From DIGJ01 sp036658435 (GTDB lineage Bacteria; Bacillota; Clostridia; Lachnospirales; Lachnospiraceae): a stretch of 64,000 nucleotides of DNA. Below are positions 61,694 through 64,000 of this stretch, piece by piece (the stretch's first letter is position 1; each line of letters starts with the position of its first letter). The stretch covers positions 1-64,000 of the forward strand of contig JAVXEO010000002.1 in NCBI GenBank assembly GCA_036658435.1, in the 5' to 3' direction. A program made the translations under genes and the position numbers. The notes beneath the pieces were generated by a model, which saw nothing but the letters and a program-made list of their open reading frames with translations, was not told the DNA's origin and made no database searches.

Positions 61694-64000
61694 ATGGATG
61701 AGAACAGGGAATGCATTACTGGCAACTGCACCTATTTGAAGGATATTGCCACAAAGAAAAACATGGATGACTATAAAACACTGGAACGCCGGTTTACCAC
61801 CGTTTTGGAGCAAAATCATATTGATACATGGATGTATGATATTTCACGCCGTACCATCATTCAAAGTCACAATACCCGCGAAATTTATGGTATAGATGAT
61901 ACGGAAATTTCAAATATACCGGAAAGCCTTATTGAGAGAAAACAGTGTCATCCAGAGGATAAAGAACTATTTTTAGAGTTTTATAGGAAACTTCATCAAG
62001 GGGAAAACCAAGTATCGGTAACGGTGCGTTTGATTGACGTCCGCATACAAAAATATATATGGAAACGTTGTACTTATACGATTTTGCCAAATCAGGGGAG
62101 AGCGCCAATTTATGCCTTAGGCAGTGCGGTTGACGTAACAGACCAAGTGGAAGCAAAACAAAAATATGAAGAAGCAATAAAGTATCGTTATCGCACCTTG
62201 GGCGAAAATGTTATTTTAGCAGGACACTGCAACGTAACCCGTAATGAGATTCTTGAAGTGGAAGATAAAACAGGACTGGATGTAGAACACCGCTTTGGCA
62301 TGGTGCGTGAGGAATTTTTCCAAGGCTTTGCGTCTTTGATTCCCAACCAGGAACAACGGCAGACTTTCTGTAAAATATTTTTTAATGAAAACATGATAAA
62401 CAGTTTTGACTTGGGTATTACTCAACATGACTATGATTGTACCATCAATCTTGAAAACAATCGAGAAATTCGTTGGATTTCTACCCATGTGGATACGGCA
62501 CTTAAACCGGAGACCAATGAACTGATTGGATTCCTAACCGTGACGGATGTTTCAGAAGAAAAAATGCAGGAACAGGTTTTAGATGCGGTGATTCAATTTG
62601 ATTATGACTTTGTGGCACATCTTAATCTTTTTTCCAATACCACGGTATTTTATAATAGCCGGAATCAAAGAGAACAATTAAGAGACTACCAATATGGTGT
62701 CGCCTATTCTTATACCGAGGCGGTACAACATACGGCAGAGAATTATATTACAAAAGAGGACCGGATATTTTATGAAGAAAAAATGTCCATTCATAATATA
62801 GAAAAACAGCTGCAAAATATGGATAGCTATGAATTTTCCTATCATTTAAGAGAATCCAATGGTGAAATTCGTACTAAAAAAACAAGATTTTCTATGCATG
62901 ACCGAATCACAGGAATTGTTATATTCAGCCGTGCCGACGTGACAGATATACTGGTACAGCAGGAAAAACAAAAGGTTGCATTATCCGAATCACTGGCCAT
63001 TGCACAACAGGCAAATAATTCAAAATCAAAATTTCTTGCTTCCATGAGTCATGATATCAGAACCCCAATGAATGCCATAGTCGGTATGTGCAATTTAGCA
63101 ATTTCAGAGGAAAATAATCCACATCAAGTGCATGAGAGCTTACAGGTAATTAAGCAATCTTCAGCCTTACTGCTTTCTATGATTACCGATATTTTAGATA
63201 TGAACCGAATTGAAAGTGGGAAAATAATTTTAACCAGTGAACCCTTTCTTGTCTCAGAGCAGATCAAGCTTGCAGCAGATAGAGCCCGTGCCCTTGCCAA
63301 GAAAAAGCATCAAAAAATTGAAGTCACAGAGAACATTATCCATAACTGCTGTTTTGGAGATGTTGTTCGAATTCACAGAGTCATTGACAACATTTTAGTG
63401 AATGCCCTTAAATTTACGCCGGAAGGTGGAAAAATTACCTATCACCTGAGTGAGTCTGTAATGAAAAACAAACAGATTAGCATTTACCGCTTTGAAATTT
63501 CGGATACGGGGATTGGCATCAGCCCTGAGCAACAGCAGCATATTTTCGAACCATTTTATCGTGCAGAAAGTTCTATGACGTCAAAGACAGAAGGGGCCGG
63601 ACTTGGGCTCTCTATTGTAAAAAGTATTGTGGACTATATGGGGGGAACCATTTTAATAGAGAGTATTCCCAATGAGGGTACTACCTTTATAATCGAACTT
63701 CCCCTTCGATTTGCAGAGGAGCCGGTAAAAGTAAAAGAAAACATAAAGTGTGCGGACATTTCTGTAGATTTGTCCGGAAAACATGTACTGCTTTGTGAAG
63801 ATCATCCAATGAATCAGTTGGTAGCAACAAGAATTCTGGAAAAGCAAGGGCTTCTTGTGACAATAGCCGATAATGGAAAAATAGGGTATGAGACATTTTT
63901 ACAAAGTAAACCCGGTGACTTTGACGTCATTTTAATGGATATTCAAATGCCAGTGATGAATGGGTATGAAGCCACACAAGCCATAAGAAAATGTAACCAT
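61694..64000 (+). CDS. Hybrid sensor histidine kinase with PAS domains (3' end outside window)
   Basis: The frame is open from ATG 61694 to the window end (769 codons). The first ~430 residues contain about three PAS-like units, with clear IYGIDDTEIS...HPEDK and LGSAVDVTDQ features and no membrane helix, so a cytoplasmic sensor is likely. HisKA follows with the phospho-acceptor His453 in ASMSHDIRTPMNAI. The HATPase domain has NILVNALKFTPEGG, ISDTGIGIS and GAGLGLSIVKSIV. A receiver domain begins VLLCEDHPMNQL, with phospho-acceptor Asp749 in VILMDIQMP, and continues past the edge. It probably relays stress or redox signals. Any link to the injection system is not shown. Confidence 0.88.
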   Translation, partial: MDENRECITGNCTYLKDIATKKNMDDYKTLERRFTTVLEQNHIDTWMYDISRRTIIQSHNTREIYGIDDTEISNIPESLIERKQCHPEDKELFLEFYRKLHQGENQVSVTVRLIDVRIQKYIWKRCTYTILPNQGRAPIYALGSAVDVTDQVEAKQKYEEAIKYRYRTLGENVILAGHCNVTRNEILEVEDKTGLDVEHRFGMVREEFFQGFASLIPNQEQRQTFCKIFFNENMINSFDLGITQHDYDCTINLENNREIRWISTHVDTALKPETNELIGFLTVTDVSEEKMQEQVLDAVIQFDYDFVAHLNLFSNTTVFYNSRNQREQLRDYQYGVAYSYTEAVQHTAENYITKEDRIFYEEKMSIHNIEKQLQNMDSYEFSYHLRESNGEIRTKKTRFSMHDRITGIVIFSRADVTDILVQQEKQKVALSESLAIAQQANNSKSKFLASMSHDIRTPMNAIVGMCNLAISEENNPHQVHESLQVIKQSSALLLSMITDILDMNRIESGKIILTSEPFLVSEQIKLAADRARALAKKKHQKIEVTENIIHNCCFGDVVRIHRVIDNILVNALKFTPEGGKITYHLSESVMKNKQISIYRFEISDTGIGISPEQQQHIFEPFYRAESSMTSKTEGAGLGLSIVKSIVDYMGGTILIESIPNEGTTFIIELPLRFAEEPVKVKENIKCADISVDLSGKHVLLCEDHPMNQLVATRILEKQGLLVTIADNGKIGYETFLQSKPGDFDVILMDIQMPVMNGYEATQAIRKCNH

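Noticed and set aside
61929..63896. Several short minus-strand open frames
   Set aside because: They are antisense shadows of the hybrid histidine kinase, whose domains are continuous on the plus strand.

Overview
The window is AT-rich chromosomal DNA. Its housekeeping genes (anaerobic NrdD/NrdG, PepT, Maf, MutY, desulfoferrodoxin), strong AGGAGG-type ribosome binding sites, sigma-A-type promoters and frequent TTG/GTG starts point to an anaerobic Firmicute, most likely Lachnospiraceae. No rRNA, tRNA, insertion sequence, integrase or CRISPR array was seen.

Layout. (1) 1-16.5 kb is mostly housekeeping: the end of a flavin reductase; an isocitrate-dehydrogenase-like / ABC ATPase / TtcA-like operon; a 1.35-kb non-coding tract full of tandem repeats; the nrdD-nrdG-dut operon with tandem NrdR-like boxes; a reduced sigma-like protein with maf; eno; mutY; a CgeB-like glycosyltransferase; pepT; and a ComEC-like metallo-beta-lactamase lipoprotein. 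(2) 16.6-57.6 kb is one co-directional run of 28 genes on the minus strand. Its core is a complete contractile injection system of the extracellular/phage-tail-like type (eCIS). In transcription order it has a 1423-residue repeat protein, a YbjN-like putative chaperone, a MalT/SARP-type regulator, an AAA+ ATPase, a small unknown protein, sheath, tube 1, a tail-assembly protein, a small DUF6760-like protein, tube 2, a 1225-residue probable tape measure, a LysM tube-baseplate protein, hub, spike, gp25, two baseplate-J-like wedges, a tail-I-like protein, a fibre-like protein, a pseudokinase-like membrane protein, a membrane MORN-repeat protein, a DUF4255 cap protein, a beta-rich protein and a PAAR-like tip. 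The same run continues into a membrane cyclase-like sensor, an alanine-racemase fusion, an ABC substrate-binding lipoprotein and an MFS protein with an extracytoplasmic sensor, ending at a strong terminator. (3) 57.6-61.0 kb holds the divergent control region, a SnoaL/LytTR regulator, a 10-N assembly gap and a second AAA+ ATPase paralogous to the one in the operon. (4) 61.1-64.0 kb holds desulfoferrodoxin and the 5' part of a hybrid histidine kinase that runs off the window.

How it may work (inference). A LytTR regulator and a SARP-type regulator would control the injection locus. A canonical promoter sits in front of the 1423-residue gene. A second promoter lies in front of the sheath gene; it lacks a -35 box but has two perfect 11-bp direct repeats there, as expected for SARP activation. 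Two single-span membrane proteins, one with about 23 MORN repeats and one with a pseudokinase-like layout, sit between baseplate and cap genes. They suggest that this apparatus is docked at the cell's own membrane rather than simply released. Capsid, terminase, portal, integrase and lysis genes are absent, which argues against a prophage. TssJ/L/M-type membrane-complex genes are absent, which argues against a classical type VI system. The genes least explained by known eCIS biology are the repeat proteins, the two membrane proteins and the sensor/racemase/transporter tail.
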